From Rhizobium sp. (GTDB taxonomy: Bacteria > Pseudomonadota > Alphaproteobacteria > Rhizobiales > Rhizobiaceae), in assembly GCA_019739215.1 (NCBI GenBank), contig JAHHDR010000042.1, positions 62,001-126,000 on the forward strand: 64,000 nt of DNA, in the 5' to 3' direction. Within the stretch, counting starts at the first letter, position 1. Each line of letters starts with the position of its first letter. A model generated the notes under the pieces. It was given only the letters and a program-made list of their open reading frames with translations. It did no database searches and was not told the origin of the DNA. Made by a program: the position numbers and the translations under genes. Shown here piece by piece: positions 1 to 8,317 of the stretch.

Positions 1-345
1 GCCCATGCCGATGAAGATGCTGCCATTACGACCGGTGCCGGTGGCGCCGTGACCGGCGCGCTGGTCGGCGGACCGGTCGGCGCGGTTGTCGGCGGCGTGC
101 TCGGCTACACCGCCGGAGCCCATCTGAACCCGCCGCCGCGCAAGGTCGTCACCTATGTCGAGGAGCAGCAGGCCCCACAATCGACCGTCGTCATCCAGGA
201 TGAGGTGGTCGTCGGCTCCGACCTGCCCGAAGATGTCGTCGTGGAGACCGTGCCCGACAGCGATGGCTACGCCTACGCCTTCGTCAACGACCAGCGCGTG
301 ATCGTCGAACCGGACACCCGCCGGGTGGTGCAGATCATCCGTTGA
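1..345 (+). CDS. DUF1236-family protein, 3' part (5' end outside window)
   Basis: The frame is open from the first base, so the true start lies upstream; 114 codons and the stop are visible. The visible N-terminal part is Gly/Ala-rich (GALVGGPVGAVVGGVLG), like a glycine-zipper membrane segment. The C-terminal part matches the DUF1236 pattern common in Rhizobiales envelope proteins: a PPPRKVVTYV stretch, then VGSDLPEDV and a final segment ending in RRVVQIIR. The molecular role of DUF1236 is unknown; a periplasmic or envelope location is inferred. A strong hairpin follows the stop codon. Confidence 0.8.
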   Translation, partial: AHADEDAAITTGAGGAVTGALVGGPVGAVVGGVLGYTAGAHLNPPPRKVVTYVEEQQAPQSTVVIQDEVVVGSDLPEDVVVETVPDSDGYAYAFVNDQRVIVEPDTRRVVQIIR

Positions 346-353
346 CCGGACAT

Positions 354-381
354 GGGTGGGCGCGTGACGTCGCGCCCACCC
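354..381 (+). terminator. Perfect 11-bp hairpin after the DUF1236 gene
   Basis: GGGTGGGCGCG (354-364) pairs perfectly with CGCGCCCACCC (371-381) around a 6-base loop, 9 bases after the stop codon. No T-tract follows, so it may be a rho-independent terminator of the weak-tract kind or an mRNA-stabilising 3' hairpin. The rest of 382-511 shows no gene. Confidence 0.6.
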
Positions 382-511
382 ACCGGCCCTCGCGACCGCG
401 ACACGCCTCGGACTGCGTTCAATGACCGCAGCCGGCTCACCAAGAATTGCGACCACCTGCCCGCCTGCGCTATTGATTAATGACAGCAATCAGGGTTAAT
501 GCCCTCAACAA

Positions 512-2641
512 TTGCATCGATCTGGTGTGAGTCCCGGACTCTCTCCGATTGTTCGTTGCAATGCTGTTCAATGGTTCGAGTTCGAGAGACTGATTTGGCG
601 GCGGCCCCCAAAAAAAAGCGGCATTGACGAACTCCGTGCGGCTCTGAACGAGAGTCGGGCAGCGTTTGTCGCGATCGGCGTTTTCTCCTTTTTCGTCAAT
701 TTGCTGGTCCTGACGGGATCGATCTATTCGCTCCAGATCTACGACCGCGTCCTGACCAGCCGCTCGGAGCCGACGCTCGTCACGCTGACCATCCTGCTGA
801 TGGCGCTCTACCTCATCATGGGCATCCTCGACCACATGCGCGGACGCGTCGCCGCGCGGATCGGGGCAAGGTTCCAGGCGAAGATGGAGATGCGGGTGTT
901 CCGCATCGCCATCGACAGGACGATGCTGGCATCGCAGGGTATCAACGCTTCGACAGCGCTGCGAGACCTCGATTCGGTGCAGCGCACGCTTGCCTCGCCG
1001 GCCGTGTTCTCGATTTTCGACATTCCCTGGACGCCGGTCTTCGTCGTCATCATCTTCATCTTCCACCCGCTGATGGGCGTGGTCGCGCTGATTGGTGGCC
1101 TGATCCTCGTGGCGCTGACCTGGTTCAACCAGAACGGGACCAAGGAGGACCAGGAAAAGGCGCTCAACGCATCGCGGCTGTCCGAGGAAATGACAGGCAC
1201 GCTGCAGCGCGAGGCCGATACGGTGCGCGCGCTCGGCATGCGCAGCTCCACCGCCGAACGCTGGAGAAGCCTGCGCGACGGCGCGCTCCGGAGCAATATC
1301 CACTATAGCGACCAGAACGGCTTCTATTCCACCACCTCGAAGACGTTCCGCATCTTCCTGCAGTCGATCGTCCTTGGCGTCGGTGCCTGGCTTGCGATCC
1401 AGGGCCATATCAGTGCAGGCGCCATGCTGGCCAGTTCGATCATCATCGGACGGGCGCTGGCGCCGATCGAACAGCTGATCGCGCAATGGTCGCTGGTGCA
1501 GCGTGCGTTCCAGGGCTGGAAGGGTCTGGCGGCCCTGCTGGACCGCGTGCCGCCGGAGCCGGCCCGCACCACGCTGCCCAAGCCGCGCGCGATCATCGAC
1601 GTGCAGAACATCTCGGTCGTACCGCCCGGCGAACGCATCCCGACCCTGCGAAACCTGTCCTTCGAGCTCAAGCCGGGCCAGGCGCTCGGCGTCATCGGCC
1701 AGTCCGGTTCCGGCAAGTCGACGCTGGCGCGGGTGCTGACCGGGGTCTGGCCGATCCAGGCCGGGCGCGTCAGGCTCGACGGTGCCTCGATCGAACAATA
1801 TGGCGTCGACGACCTCGCCAACTATGTCGGCTACCTGCCGCAGGACGTGGCGCTGTTCGAGGGCACGATCGCGGAGAACATCGCCCGGCTGGCACTCGAG
1901 CCCGATTCCGATCGCGTCGTCGCCGCCGCGCAGAAGGCAGCGGCGCATGACCTCGTGCTCCGACTGCCCAACGGCTACGACACCAAGCTGCCCGCCGCCG
2001 GCCAGCGCCTGTCAGGTGGCCAGAAGCAGCGCATCGGCCTGGCACGTGCGCTTTACGGCGACCCCGTGCTGCTGGTTCTTGACGAGCCCAATGCCAATCT
2101 CGACGCGGAAGGATCGATGGCGCTGAACATCGCCATCCGCAACGCCAAGAAGGAAGGCCGGTCGGTTGTGATCATGGCCCACAGGCCCGCGGCGATCGAG
2201 GAATGCGACCTGATCCTCATCCTCGAGGGCGGGAACCGGGTTGCCTTCGGTCCGCGCGACGAGGTGCTGAAGCAGCACCTCAAGAACTACCAGCAGATTG
2301 GCAACAATGGCCCGCAGGGTCCGCAATCGCCTGCGGCCGGCGCCCACCTGACGCCCCCTCCGACACCACCCGGCCTGGGCGGCGGCGGAAAGCCGGCGAT
2401 TGCCGCACCGCCGAAGGCACTGCCCGGCATTCTCGGCACCGGCCTGCTCACCGGGGGCATGAAGCCGTCCCCCGGCGGCGGAACGCCGAAGAAGCCCACC
2501 GACGGAACGGCGCCTGACGCTGGTTCGCAGACCGGACCGGAGGCAGACACCAAGACTGACACAAGGACCGACACTGACGCCAATGGTGCCGAGACGAACC
2601 GGGACGAGACCGCTCGGACCGACGATGGGAGCAAGACTTGA
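512..2641 (+). CDS. Type I secretion system permease/ATPase (PrtD/PrsD family)
   Basis: Inner-membrane ABC exporter of a type I secretion system. Residues about 35-330 form the six-helix transmembrane domain (conserved SLQIYDRVLTSRSEPTL near the start). The ATPase follows, with Walker A GQSGSGKST at 396-404, signature LSGGQKQR and Walker B LLVLDEP. It lacks the N-terminal C39-like domain of HlyB. The start is uncertain: TTG at 512 or GTG at 527 are the only candidates in frame, and homology begins about residue 38. After the ATPase there is an unusual tail of about 110 residues, first Pro/Gly-rich and then Thr/Asp/Glu-rich. It overlaps the HlyD gene by 4 bases. No TolC homologue or obvious cargo gene is adjacent. 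Confidence 0.93.
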   Translation: MHRSGVSPGLSPIVRCNAVQWFEFERLIWRRPPKKSGIDELRAALNESRAAFVAIGVFSFFVNLLVLTGSIYSLQIYDRVLTSRSEPTLVTLTILLMALYLIMGILDHMRGRVAARIGARFQAKMEMRVFRIAIDRTMLASQGINASTALRDLDSVQRTLASPAVFSIFDIPWTPVFVVIIFIFHPLMGVVALIGGLILVALTWFNQNGTKEDQEKALNASRLSEEMTGTLQREADTVRALGMRSSTAERWRSLRDGALRSNIHYSDQNGFYSTTSKTFRIFLQSIVLGVGAWLAIQGHISAGAMLASSIIIGRALAPIEQLIAQWSLVQRAFQGWKGLAALLDRVPPEPARTTLPKPRAIIDVQNISVVPPGERIPTLRNLSFELKPGQALGVIGQSGSGKSTLARVLTGVWPIQAGRVRLDGASIEQYGVDDLANYVGYLPQDVALFEGTIAENIARLALEPDSDRVVAAAQKAAAHDLVLRLPNGYDTKLPAAGQRLSGGQKQRIGLARALYGDPVLLVLDEPNANLDAEGSMALNIAIRNAKKEGRSVVIMAHRPAAIEECDLILILEGGNRVAFGPRDEVLKQHLKNYQQIGNNGPQGPQSPAAGAHLTPPPTPPGLGGGGKPAIAAPPKALPGILGTGLLTGGMKPSPGGGTPKKPTDGTAPDAGSQTGPEADTKTDTRTDTDANGAETNRDETARTDDGSKT

Positions 2642-3954
2642 CTTCCCAGACTCCCGCCCAGGACGGCTGGTCCCTCCGCCGCTTCTACATCATCGGGTTC
2701 CTGACCGTTTTCGTTCTCGTCTTCGGTCTGGGGGCCTGGTCGCTCTTTACCCAGATGGCCGGTGCCGTGGTCGGCATCGGCGTCGTCGAAGTCGAGACCA
2801 AGCGCCAGGTCATCCAGCACGCGGTGGGCGGAGTGGTCGGGCAGATCCTTGCCAAGGAAGGCCAGCAGGTGAAGGCCGGCGATACGCTGATCGTGTTCGA
2901 CGACACGTTCGACCGGGCGGAACTCAGCGTGATCGAGAGCCAGTTGTTCCCGCTTCTCGGCTCGCGCGGGCGCCTGCTTGCGGAGCAGGACGAGTCACCC
3001 GAGCCGAAGTTCGATCCCGAACTCGTCGAGCGCGCCAAGACCCGGCCGACCGAGGCGGCAATCATTGCCAGCCAAAGGGAACTGCTCAAAGCCAGACGCC
3101 TGACGCGGGACCAGCAGATCGACCAGCTCAAGGAACGCAAGACGCAGGTCAACCGGCAGATCGAAGGCCTGAACTCGCGCATCGAGGGGCTGACCCAGCA
3201 GATCGAACTGATCGAGGGCGATCTGGAAGGACAGCGTGAACTGCTCAAGAAGGGCCTGACCCAACGCGCCCGGGTAACCGGACTCGAGCGCGAGATTGTC
3301 GAAGCCAAGGGCAACCGGGAAGAAGCCAACGCCTCCATCGCCGAGAGCAAAGCTCGTATCGCCGAAATCGAACTGGCGTTGATCAATGTCACCTCGCAGA
3401 TGCGCGAAGAGGCGATCAAGGAACTCAACGAGACCGAGGCGCGCGTGTCCGAACTGCGCGAGCGCCGCAATTCCATTCTCGAGACGCTTTCACGCATCGA
3501 GGTGAAGGCGCCGATGAGCGGCCGGGTGTTCAACAGCACGGTCCATGCCATCCGGCAGGTCGTTCGCGCCGCTGAACCGATCATGGAAATCGTGCCCGGC
3601 GACGTCAAGCTGGTGATCTCGGTGCAGGTTCCGCCGGCCCAGATCGACCAGGTGCATGTCGGCCAGGCGGCAGTGCTCCGCTTCGAGACTTTCGACCGTC
3701 GCCACACGCCCGACCTGCAGGGCACGGTGCGACGCCTGTCGGCCGACATCATCACCAACGAACGCACCGGCCAGAGTTATTACACTGTCCAGGTGACGAT
3801 GAATCCCGGCGAAGAGAAATTCCTCGGGCCTCAGGCCGAAATCATCCCAGGCATGCCGGTCGAGGCGTTCATTCAGACATCCTCGCGCACGCCGTTCGAC
3901 TATCTCGTCCGGCCGCTGACCAGTTATTTCGGAAAGTCGATGCTGGAGCGGTAG
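2638..3954 (+). CDS. HlyD-family periplasmic adaptor of type I secretion
   Basis: Membrane-fusion partner of the preceding ABC exporter. It has one N-terminal transmembrane helix (residues about 16-40), a lipoyl half-motif (GGVVGQILAKEGQQVKAGDTL), a long alpha-helical coiled coil (about 130-280, rich in Glu, Arg and Leu with repeated QIDQL/RIEGL units), the second lipoyl half (IEVKAPMSGRVFN) and a C-terminal beta-barrel domain. The length of 438 residues is usual for PrsE/PrtE. It starts with TTG inside the overlapping stop of the ATPase gene (TTGA), indicating translational coupling. The outer-membrane channel must be encoded elsewhere. Confidence 0.92.
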   Translation: MTSQTPAQDGWSLRRFYIIGFLTVFVLVFGLGAWSLFTQMAGAVVGIGVVEVETKRQVIQHAVGGVVGQILAKEGQQVKAGDTLIVFDDTFDRAELSVIESQLFPLLGSRGRLLAEQDESPEPKFDPELVERAKTRPTEAAIIASQRELLKARRLTRDQQIDQLKERKTQVNRQIEGLNSRIEGLTQQIELIEGDLEGQRELLKKGLTQRARVTGLEREIVEAKGNREEANASIAESKARIAEIELALINVTSQMREEAIKELNETEARVSELRERRNSILETLSRIEVKAPMSGRVFNSTVHAIRQVVRAAEPIMEIVPGDVKLVISVQVPPAQIDQVHVGQAAVLRFETFDRRHTPDLQGTVRRLSADIITNERTGQSYYTVQVTMNPGEEKFLGPQAEIIPGMPVEAFIQTSSRTPFDYLVRPLTSYFGKSMLER

Positions 3955-4091
3955 GGGGAAGGTTCGCTGGTGCCGCGGCAGGTTGCGCACGCGGCAACGG
4001 TGACGAGGACCGGCGTCACAGGGGCGCACGGTCAAACGATTCTCATCGAGACAAGTGCCAGGCGTCGGCGTCCAAGGCCTTGAAACGCAGA

Positions 4092-4118
4092 AGGGGCCGC
4101 AAGAGCCCCTCCTTTGTT
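4092..4118. terminator. Bidirectional terminator between hlyD-like gene and cysN
   Basis: AGGGGC (4092-4097) and GCCCCT (4105-4110) form a 6-bp stem with a 7-base loop. On the plus strand it is followed by CCTTTGTTT, and on the minus strand by TCTGCGTTT. It sits between two convergent genes and could end both transcripts. Confidence 0.55.
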
Positions 4119-4138
4119 TCTCACCGTGATCCGCGAGA

Positions 4139-5614
4139 TCAGTCGTCGAGCCGATCCACGAGCGTCTGCGCCCGGCCCGCCGTTGTCCGGCGGATCTCCA
4201 CCTCGTCGCGACGTGCGGCGAAGAGCGGGCTGGCCATGATCTGGTCGGCGAGGTCGGCGGGGAGTGAGAGGAGCACGCGGGCGTCTTCGCCGTGGATCGA
4301 GGAGACGGCGCTGCGCCGGCCGGTGATCATGCCGCCGGCGACCGTGTTGTTGGTGTCGGGGTCAATCAGGATGAAGGCGCCGGTCGAGCGGTTCTGCTCG
4401 TAGGTGTCGAAGACGGCCTGTTCCTCGAAGGCCAGGCTGACCTTGCCGATAGCATTCATCGGCAGGCGCTCGGCGCCGTTCCAGCTTCCCGACTTGAGGT
4501 CGAGCTGCAGCTTCGGCTCGACGATCACGCGCTGGCGGCGCGAACCGGATTTGAGCCAGTAGCGTTTGCCGGGCTCGATGCCGTCGGGCTGCAAGGCCAC
4601 GAGCTGGGCGTCGAAGGCAAGACCAAGCATCGGCTGGCTGTCGATCGAGACGATCATGTCACCGCGCGATACGTCGACCTGGCGGTCGAGCACCAGCGTC
4701 ACGGCGTCGCCGGCGACGGCCGCGTTGCGGACGAGGTCGAAAGTGACGATCTTGGAAACATTGGCGACCATGCCCGAGGGCAGGATCAGGACCGAATCGC
4801 CCGGCTTGACGGCGCCGCCGGAGACGGTGCCCTGATAGCCGCGGAAACTTTCGCCCGGGCGCGAGACGCGCTGGACGCTCATGCGGAAGCCCACGGTCTG
4901 GGCCGAGCGGACGGTGGCCTTTTCCAGCGTTTCGACGATGGTCGGGCCGTCATACCAGGGCATGTTGGCGCGGCCGTCATAGACGATGTTCTCGCCCTTG
5001 AGCGCCGAGACCGGGATGGCGGTGATCTTGCTCACGCCAAGAGACAGCGCCAGCTCCTTGAAATCATGGGTGATTTCGTCGAAGCGCGCCCTGGAGTAAT
5101 CCACGAGGTCGATCTTGTTGACGGCGAGCACGAACTGGCGGATGCCCATGAGCGAGGCGATCGTGGCGTGGCGGCGGGTCTGCTCGAGCAGGCCGGCGCG
5201 GGCATCAACCAGCAGAACGGCGAGATCAGCGGTCGAGGCGCCGGTCGCCATGTTGCGGGTATATTGCTCGTGTCCGGGCGTGTCGGCGACGATGAAGGCG
5301 CGGCGGTCGGTGGCGAAATAGCGATAGGCGACATCGATCGTGATGCCCTGCTCGCGCTCGGCCTGGAGGCCATCGAGCAGCAGCGCGAAATCGGGCAGGC
5401 CGAGATCGTTCTGCTTGCCCGAATCGCGATTGAGGGCCGCGGCCTGGTCTTCCTTGACCGCCTTGGTGTCCCAGAGCAGCCGGCCGATCAGTGTCGACTT
5501 GCCGTCGTCGACCGAGCCGCAGGTGATGAGGCGCAGCGGGCGGGAGTCGCGGGCCACGCGTGAGGCATCAAGGGTGATGCTTACGGCTTCGGCGAGATTG
5601 GATGGAGCGGTCAT
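4139..5614 (-). CDS. cysN: Sulfate adenylyltransferase subunit 1 (GTPase)
   Basis: GTP-hydrolysing subunit of ATP sulfurylase, which drives CysD-catalysed formation of adenosine 5'-phosphosulfate from ATP and sulfate. EF-Tu-like G domain: G1 GSVDDGKST at residues 33-41, G2 region with REQGITIDVAYRYF, G3 DTPGHEQY, G4 NKID. Beta-barrel domains II and III follow. At 491 residues it ends after the barrels and lacks the APS kinase (CysC) fusion found in NodQ/CysNC proteins, which fits the APS-reductase route encoded next door. Its ATG shares one base with the cysD stop (TGATG), so the two are translationally coupled. Confidence 0.96.
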   Translation of the reverse strand: MTAPSNLAEAVSITLDASRVARDSRPLRLITCGSVDDGKSTLIGRLLWDTKAVKEDQAAALNRDSGKQNDLGLPDFALLLDGLQAEREQGITIDVAYRYFATDRRAFIVADTPGHEQYTRNMATGASTADLAVLLVDARAGLLEQTRRHATIASLMGIRQFVLAVNKIDLVDYSRARFDEITHDFKELALSLGVSKITAIPVSALKGENIVYDGRANMPWYDGPTIVETLEKATVRSAQTVGFRMSVQRVSRPGESFRGYQGTVSGGAVKPGDSVLILPSGMVANVSKIVTFDLVRNAAVAGDAVTLVLDRQVDVSRGDMIVSIDSQPMLGLAFDAQLVALQPDGIEPGKRYWLKSGSRRQRVIVEPKLQLDLKSGSWNGAERLPMNAIGKVSLAFEEQAVFDTYEQNRSTGAFILIDPDTNNTVAGGMITGRRSAVSSIHGEDARVLLSLPADLADQIMASPLFAARRDEVEIRRTTAGRAQTLVDRLDD

Positions 5615-6564
5615 CAGAAATATCCTTCGCGCTTCTTCTTTTCCATCGATCCGGCCTGGTCGCGGTCGATGGCGCGGCCCTGGCGTTCGGAGACGGTGGC
5701 GGTTTCGAGTTCGTCGATGATCTCATCGAGCGTGGACGCCGTGGAGCGGATGGCGCCGGTGAGCGGGAAGCAGCCGAGCGTGCGGAAACGGATGGTTTCC
5801 TGGCGCTTGACTTCACCGGGCAGCAGTTCCAGACGCTGGTCCTCGGCGAGGATCATCATACCGTCGCGCTCGACGACCGGGCGCTCGGCGGAGAAATAGA
5901 GCGGCACGATCGGGATGTTCTCGGCCTGGATGTAGCGCCAGATATCGACCTCGGTCCAGTTCGACAGCGGGAAGGCGCGGACGCTCTCGCCCTGGCGGAT
6001 CTGGCCGTTGTAGATGTTCCACAGTTCCGGGCGCTGGTTGCGGGGGTCCCATTTGTGGTCCGGCGTGCGGAAGGAATAGATGCGCTCCTTGGCGCGGGAG
6101 GCTTCCTCGTCGCGGCGGGCGCCGCCGAAGGCCGCGTCATACTTGCCCATGTCGAGCGCCTGCCGCAGCGCCTCGGTCTTCATGATGTCGGTATAGAGCG
6201 CCGAGCCATGGGTGAACGGCGTGACGTTCTCGGACTTGCCGCGCGGGTTGGTGTATTTTACCAGATCGAGATCGTAGTCGGCGACCACCTTGTCTCGGAA
6301 AGCGATCATTTCCTTGAACTTCCAGCCGGTGTCGATGTGCAGCAGCGGGAACGGCACGCGGCCGGGATAGAAGGCTTTTCGCGCAAGATGCAGCAGGACG
6401 GAGGAGTCCTTGCCGATCGAGTACAGCATGACAGGACGCTCGAACTCGCCGGCGACCTCGCGGAAAATGTGGATGGCCTCGTTCTCAAGCGCCTTCAGGT
6501 GCGGATCAAGCGGCGGGCGGGTAGCGGCGTCCCGGGTGTGGGCATCGAATTCTGATTGTGACAT
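5614..6564 (-). CDS. cysD: Sulfate adenylyltransferase subunit 2
   Basis: Catalytic subunit of ATP sulfurylase, an adenine nucleotide alpha-hydrolase fold with the PP-loop SIGKDSSVL. Family landmarks include LLHIDTGWKF, GGARRDEEASRAKERI, NWTEVDIW and the C-terminal MEKKKREGYF. I chose the ATG at 6562-6564 (MSQSEFDAHT), giving 316 residues, the normal length; the frame runs open further upstream to 6804, but only through cysH sequence. A purine-rich GAGAAAGAA lies just upstream. The gene is second in the cysH-cysD-cysN operon. Confidence 0.96.
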   Translation of the reverse strand: MSQSEFDAHTRDAATRPPLDPHLKALENEAIHIFREVAGEFERPVMLYSIGKDSSVLLHLARKAFYPGRVPFPLLHIDTGWKFKEMIAFRDKVVADYDLDLVKYTNPRGKSENVTPFTHGSALYTDIMKTEALRQALDMGKYDAAFGGARRDEEASRAKERIYSFRTPDHKWDPRNQRPELWNIYNGQIRQGESVRAFPLSNWTEVDIWRYIQAENIPIVPLYFSAERPVVERDGMMILAEDQRLELLPGEVKRQETIRFRTLGCFPLTGAIRSTASTLDEIIDELETATVSERQGRAIDRDQAGSMEKKKREGYF

Positions 6565-6637
6565 CGGACGTTCTTTCTCAATGCAAAGCCCTCGACCCGG
6601 CGCTGCCGCGTCGAGGGTGAATTTGAAGAGCAGCTTG

Positions 6638-7387
6638 TTAAAGTTCGCTCGATTCCAGCGACGGCAACGCCGCTTCCGGCACGTGCAGGCCGCATTCGCG
6701 CTTCTCGTCGTTTTCCCACCACCAGCGGCCGGCGCGCTCGGACTCACCGGGCTTGATAGCGCGAGTGCAGGGTTCGCAACCGATCGAGGGAAAGCCGCGG
6801 GCATGCAGCGGGTTGATCGGCACCGCCTGCTCGGTGACCAGCGCGTTGATGCGGTCGATGTCCCAGTCGGCGAGTGGGTTGAGCTTGATCAGGTTGCGTT
6901 CGGCATCATATTCGGCAAAGGGCGTGTCGGCCCGGTTGCCGGACTGGCCACGGCGAAGGCCGGTTACCCAGACAGTCGCGCCCGACAAGGCCCGCGCAAG
7001 CGGCTTGACCTTGCGGACGCCACAACAGGCGTGGCGCGCCTCGACGCTGTCGTAGAAGCCGTTCAGACCATACTGGGCGGCATAGGCGTCGATATCGGCC
7101 TTCTCCGGATAGTAGCGGCGGATGTCGATGCCGTAGCGTTCCTCGGTGTCGGCGATGAGCTTCACCGTCTCGGGGAACAGGCGGCCGGTTTCCAGCGTGA
7201 CGACGTCGATGTCGAACCGGTTCTCGCCAATGACGTGTGTGATCACCTGATCCTCGATACCGAGGGATGTGGTGAAGACGACGCGGCCGCCGAGGCTGGC
7301 GGCCAGCGACAGCCGGCCGGCGAGATCAAGCGACGCCATCTGCTCGTTGAGCGATTGCGCTTCGGTCGGCAGATTGATCATGTTCAT
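6638..7387 (-). CDS. cysH: Assimilatory APS reductase
   Basis: Reduces adenosine 5'-phosphosulfate to sulfite using thioredoxin. It has the PP-loop-like TTSLGIEDQ, the LETGRLFPET motif and four cluster cysteines C121-C122 and C204/C207 (ACCGVRK and CEPC) that bind [4Fe-4S]. The catalytic cysteine is C232 in ECGLH. These cluster cysteines distinguish APS reductase from the PAPS reductase of enterics, consistent with the lack of an APS kinase here. At 249 residues the length is normal. The gene leads the cysHDN operon and is divergent from an Rrf2 regulator; its ribosome-binding AGGA lies in a predicted hairpin. Confidence 0.95.
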   Translation of the reverse strand: MNMINLPTEAQSLNEQMASLDLAGRLSLAASLGGRVVFTTSLGIEDQVITHVIGENRFDIDVVTLETGRLFPETVKLIADTEERYGIDIRRYYPEKADIDAYAAQYGLNGFYDSVEARHACCGVRKVKPLARALSGATVWVTGLRRGQSGNRADTPFAEYDAERNLIKLNPLADWDIDRINALVTEQAVPINPLHARGFPSIGCEPCTRAIKPGESERAGRWWWENDEKRECGLHVPEAALPSLESSEL

Positions 7388-7395
7388 GGGCTTGT

Positions 7396-7427
7396 CCTGC
7401 GATTTCGATTGCGGCGATTATCGCAGG
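7396..7427 (-). promoter_or_regulatory. Inverted repeat overlapping the cysH ribosome-binding site
   Basis: On the minus strand CCTGCGAT (7427-7420) can pair with ATCGCAGG (7403-7396) across a 16-base loop. The AGGA that serves as the cysH Shine-Dalgarno, seven bases before the ATG, lies at the edge of the 3' arm. If formed in mRNA, the hairpin would partly hide the site. Whether it works as an RNA switch or as a DNA operator cannot be told. The rest of the 250 bp divergent region (7388-7637) holds no gene and presumably both promoters. Confidence 0.4.
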
Positions 7428-7637
7428 CGGACACGCATAGAGACAGGAATTGCGTTCTCCCCTTGCGGCGAAAGGGGAGCAAATATCTCTCGCTTCTGCG
7501 CAATCGGTGAAATGCCCTTACAGGCAGGAAATCGGCGGGATTTCTGGAGGATAGGTCGCCGCAGAACTGCCTTTATTCACTGCGCAAGACGAAGATGGGT
7601 TAGACTTCGACAAGAATCACGGTTTCAGGCGTTTGGA

Positions 7638-8081
7638 ATGATCTCCCAGAAGGCGAAATATGCGCTGCGCGCGCTTGCGGCCCTGGCCCGGGCCGACAGC
7701 CGGCGGCCCATGCTGATCGCCGAGATCGCCGAACAGCAGAAGATCCCCAAGAAATTCCTCGAACAGATCCTGCTCGACCTCAAGCATCGCGGGCTCGTGA
7801 TTTCCAAGCGTGGCAAGGAGGGCGGCTACCTGCTGCTCAAACCGGCCGACGAGATCACCTTCGGCGAGATCCTGCGCATGATCGACGGACCGATCGCGCC
7901 CCTGCCCTGCCTGTCGCACACGGCATACCGTAAGTGCGACGACTGTCTGTCCGAGGCGGAATGCGAGATCCGCCATGTGTTCGCCCGTGTGGCGGAGGCG
8001 ACGCGCGACGTGCTGTTCTCCGCCACGATCGCGGATACGCTGAACGAGAAGAATCGCGCCGCTGTAATGTTGGCGGGTTAA
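7638..8081 (+). CDS. Rrf2-family transcriptional regulator
   Basis: Winged-helix DNA-binding regulator of 147 residues with the canonical start MISQKAKYALRAL, recognition region around KIPKKFLEQILLDLKHRG and wing SKRGKEGGYLL. The C-terminal half has four cysteines, C91, C100, C103 and C109, a spacing different from the three-Cys IscR pattern but compatible with Fe-S or redox sensing. I set the start at the internal ATG 7638 because upstream in-frame sequence is non-conserved promoter DNA. Its position between cysHDN and sbp-cysTWA suggests it controls sulfate assimilation, as CymR does in Firmicutes; this is inference. Confidence 0.85.
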   Translation: MISQKAKYALRALAALARADSRRPMLIAEIAEQQKIPKKFLEQILLDLKHRGLVISKRGKEGGYLLLKPADEITFGEILRMIDGPIAPLPCLSHTAYRKCDDCLSEAECEIRHVFARVAEATRDVLFSATIADTLNEKNRAAVMLAG

Positions 8082-8257
8082 GACCGGCGGCTTGGGCAAA
8101 CGTTTTACAAGCTCGCTGTTTCCTCGTTATCGACAAAATTCAATTCCGATTTGCGCACACTTTCTAGGAAAATGTCCTATTTTCCTGACCCAGAGACGCG
8201 CCATTTCCCAATTTCCATCGAGCATTTGGAAGGCTCTTGCTATTTCGTTAACGCTTG

Positions 8258-8287
8258 TTGACTAACACGACCTAGTAGGTAGAGTTA
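8258..8287 (+). promoter_or_regulatory. Promoter with a 25-bp imperfect palindrome upstream of sbp
   Basis: A TTGACT -35-like element (8258-8263) is followed after 16 bases by TAGAGT (8280-8285). Centred on base 8275 is a perfect 11-bp palindrome ACCTAGTAGGT (8270-8280). It is flanked symmetrically by TAAC (8263-8266) and GTTA (8284-8287), with one further matching C/G pair, giving 25 bp of dyad symmetry exactly over the spacer and -10 position. This is a strong operator candidate for the neighbouring Rrf2 protein or another sulfur regulator. The remainder of 8082-8317 holds no gene. Confidence 0.6.
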
Positions 8288-8317
8288 AAGGGCAAACGAA
8301 AACTGGAGGGTATTTCG

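Noticed and set aside
470..1948. 492-codon minus-strand open frame opposite the type I ATPase
   Set aside because: The product is Arg/Asp/His-rich and non-conserved in appearance, while the plus strand encodes a clear ABC protein.
4292..5563. 423-codon plus-strand open frame opposite cysN
   Set aside because: It is a GC-rich antisense shadow; cysN is unambiguous.
4139..5614. CysNC (NodQ-like) fusion
   Set aside because: The protein stops after the CysN barrels at 491 residues; no APS-kinase domain is present.
6565..6804. N-terminal extension of cysD
   Set aside because: It overlaps the 3' end of cysH, gives a sequence unlike CysD, and the ATG at 6564 yields the family's normal length.
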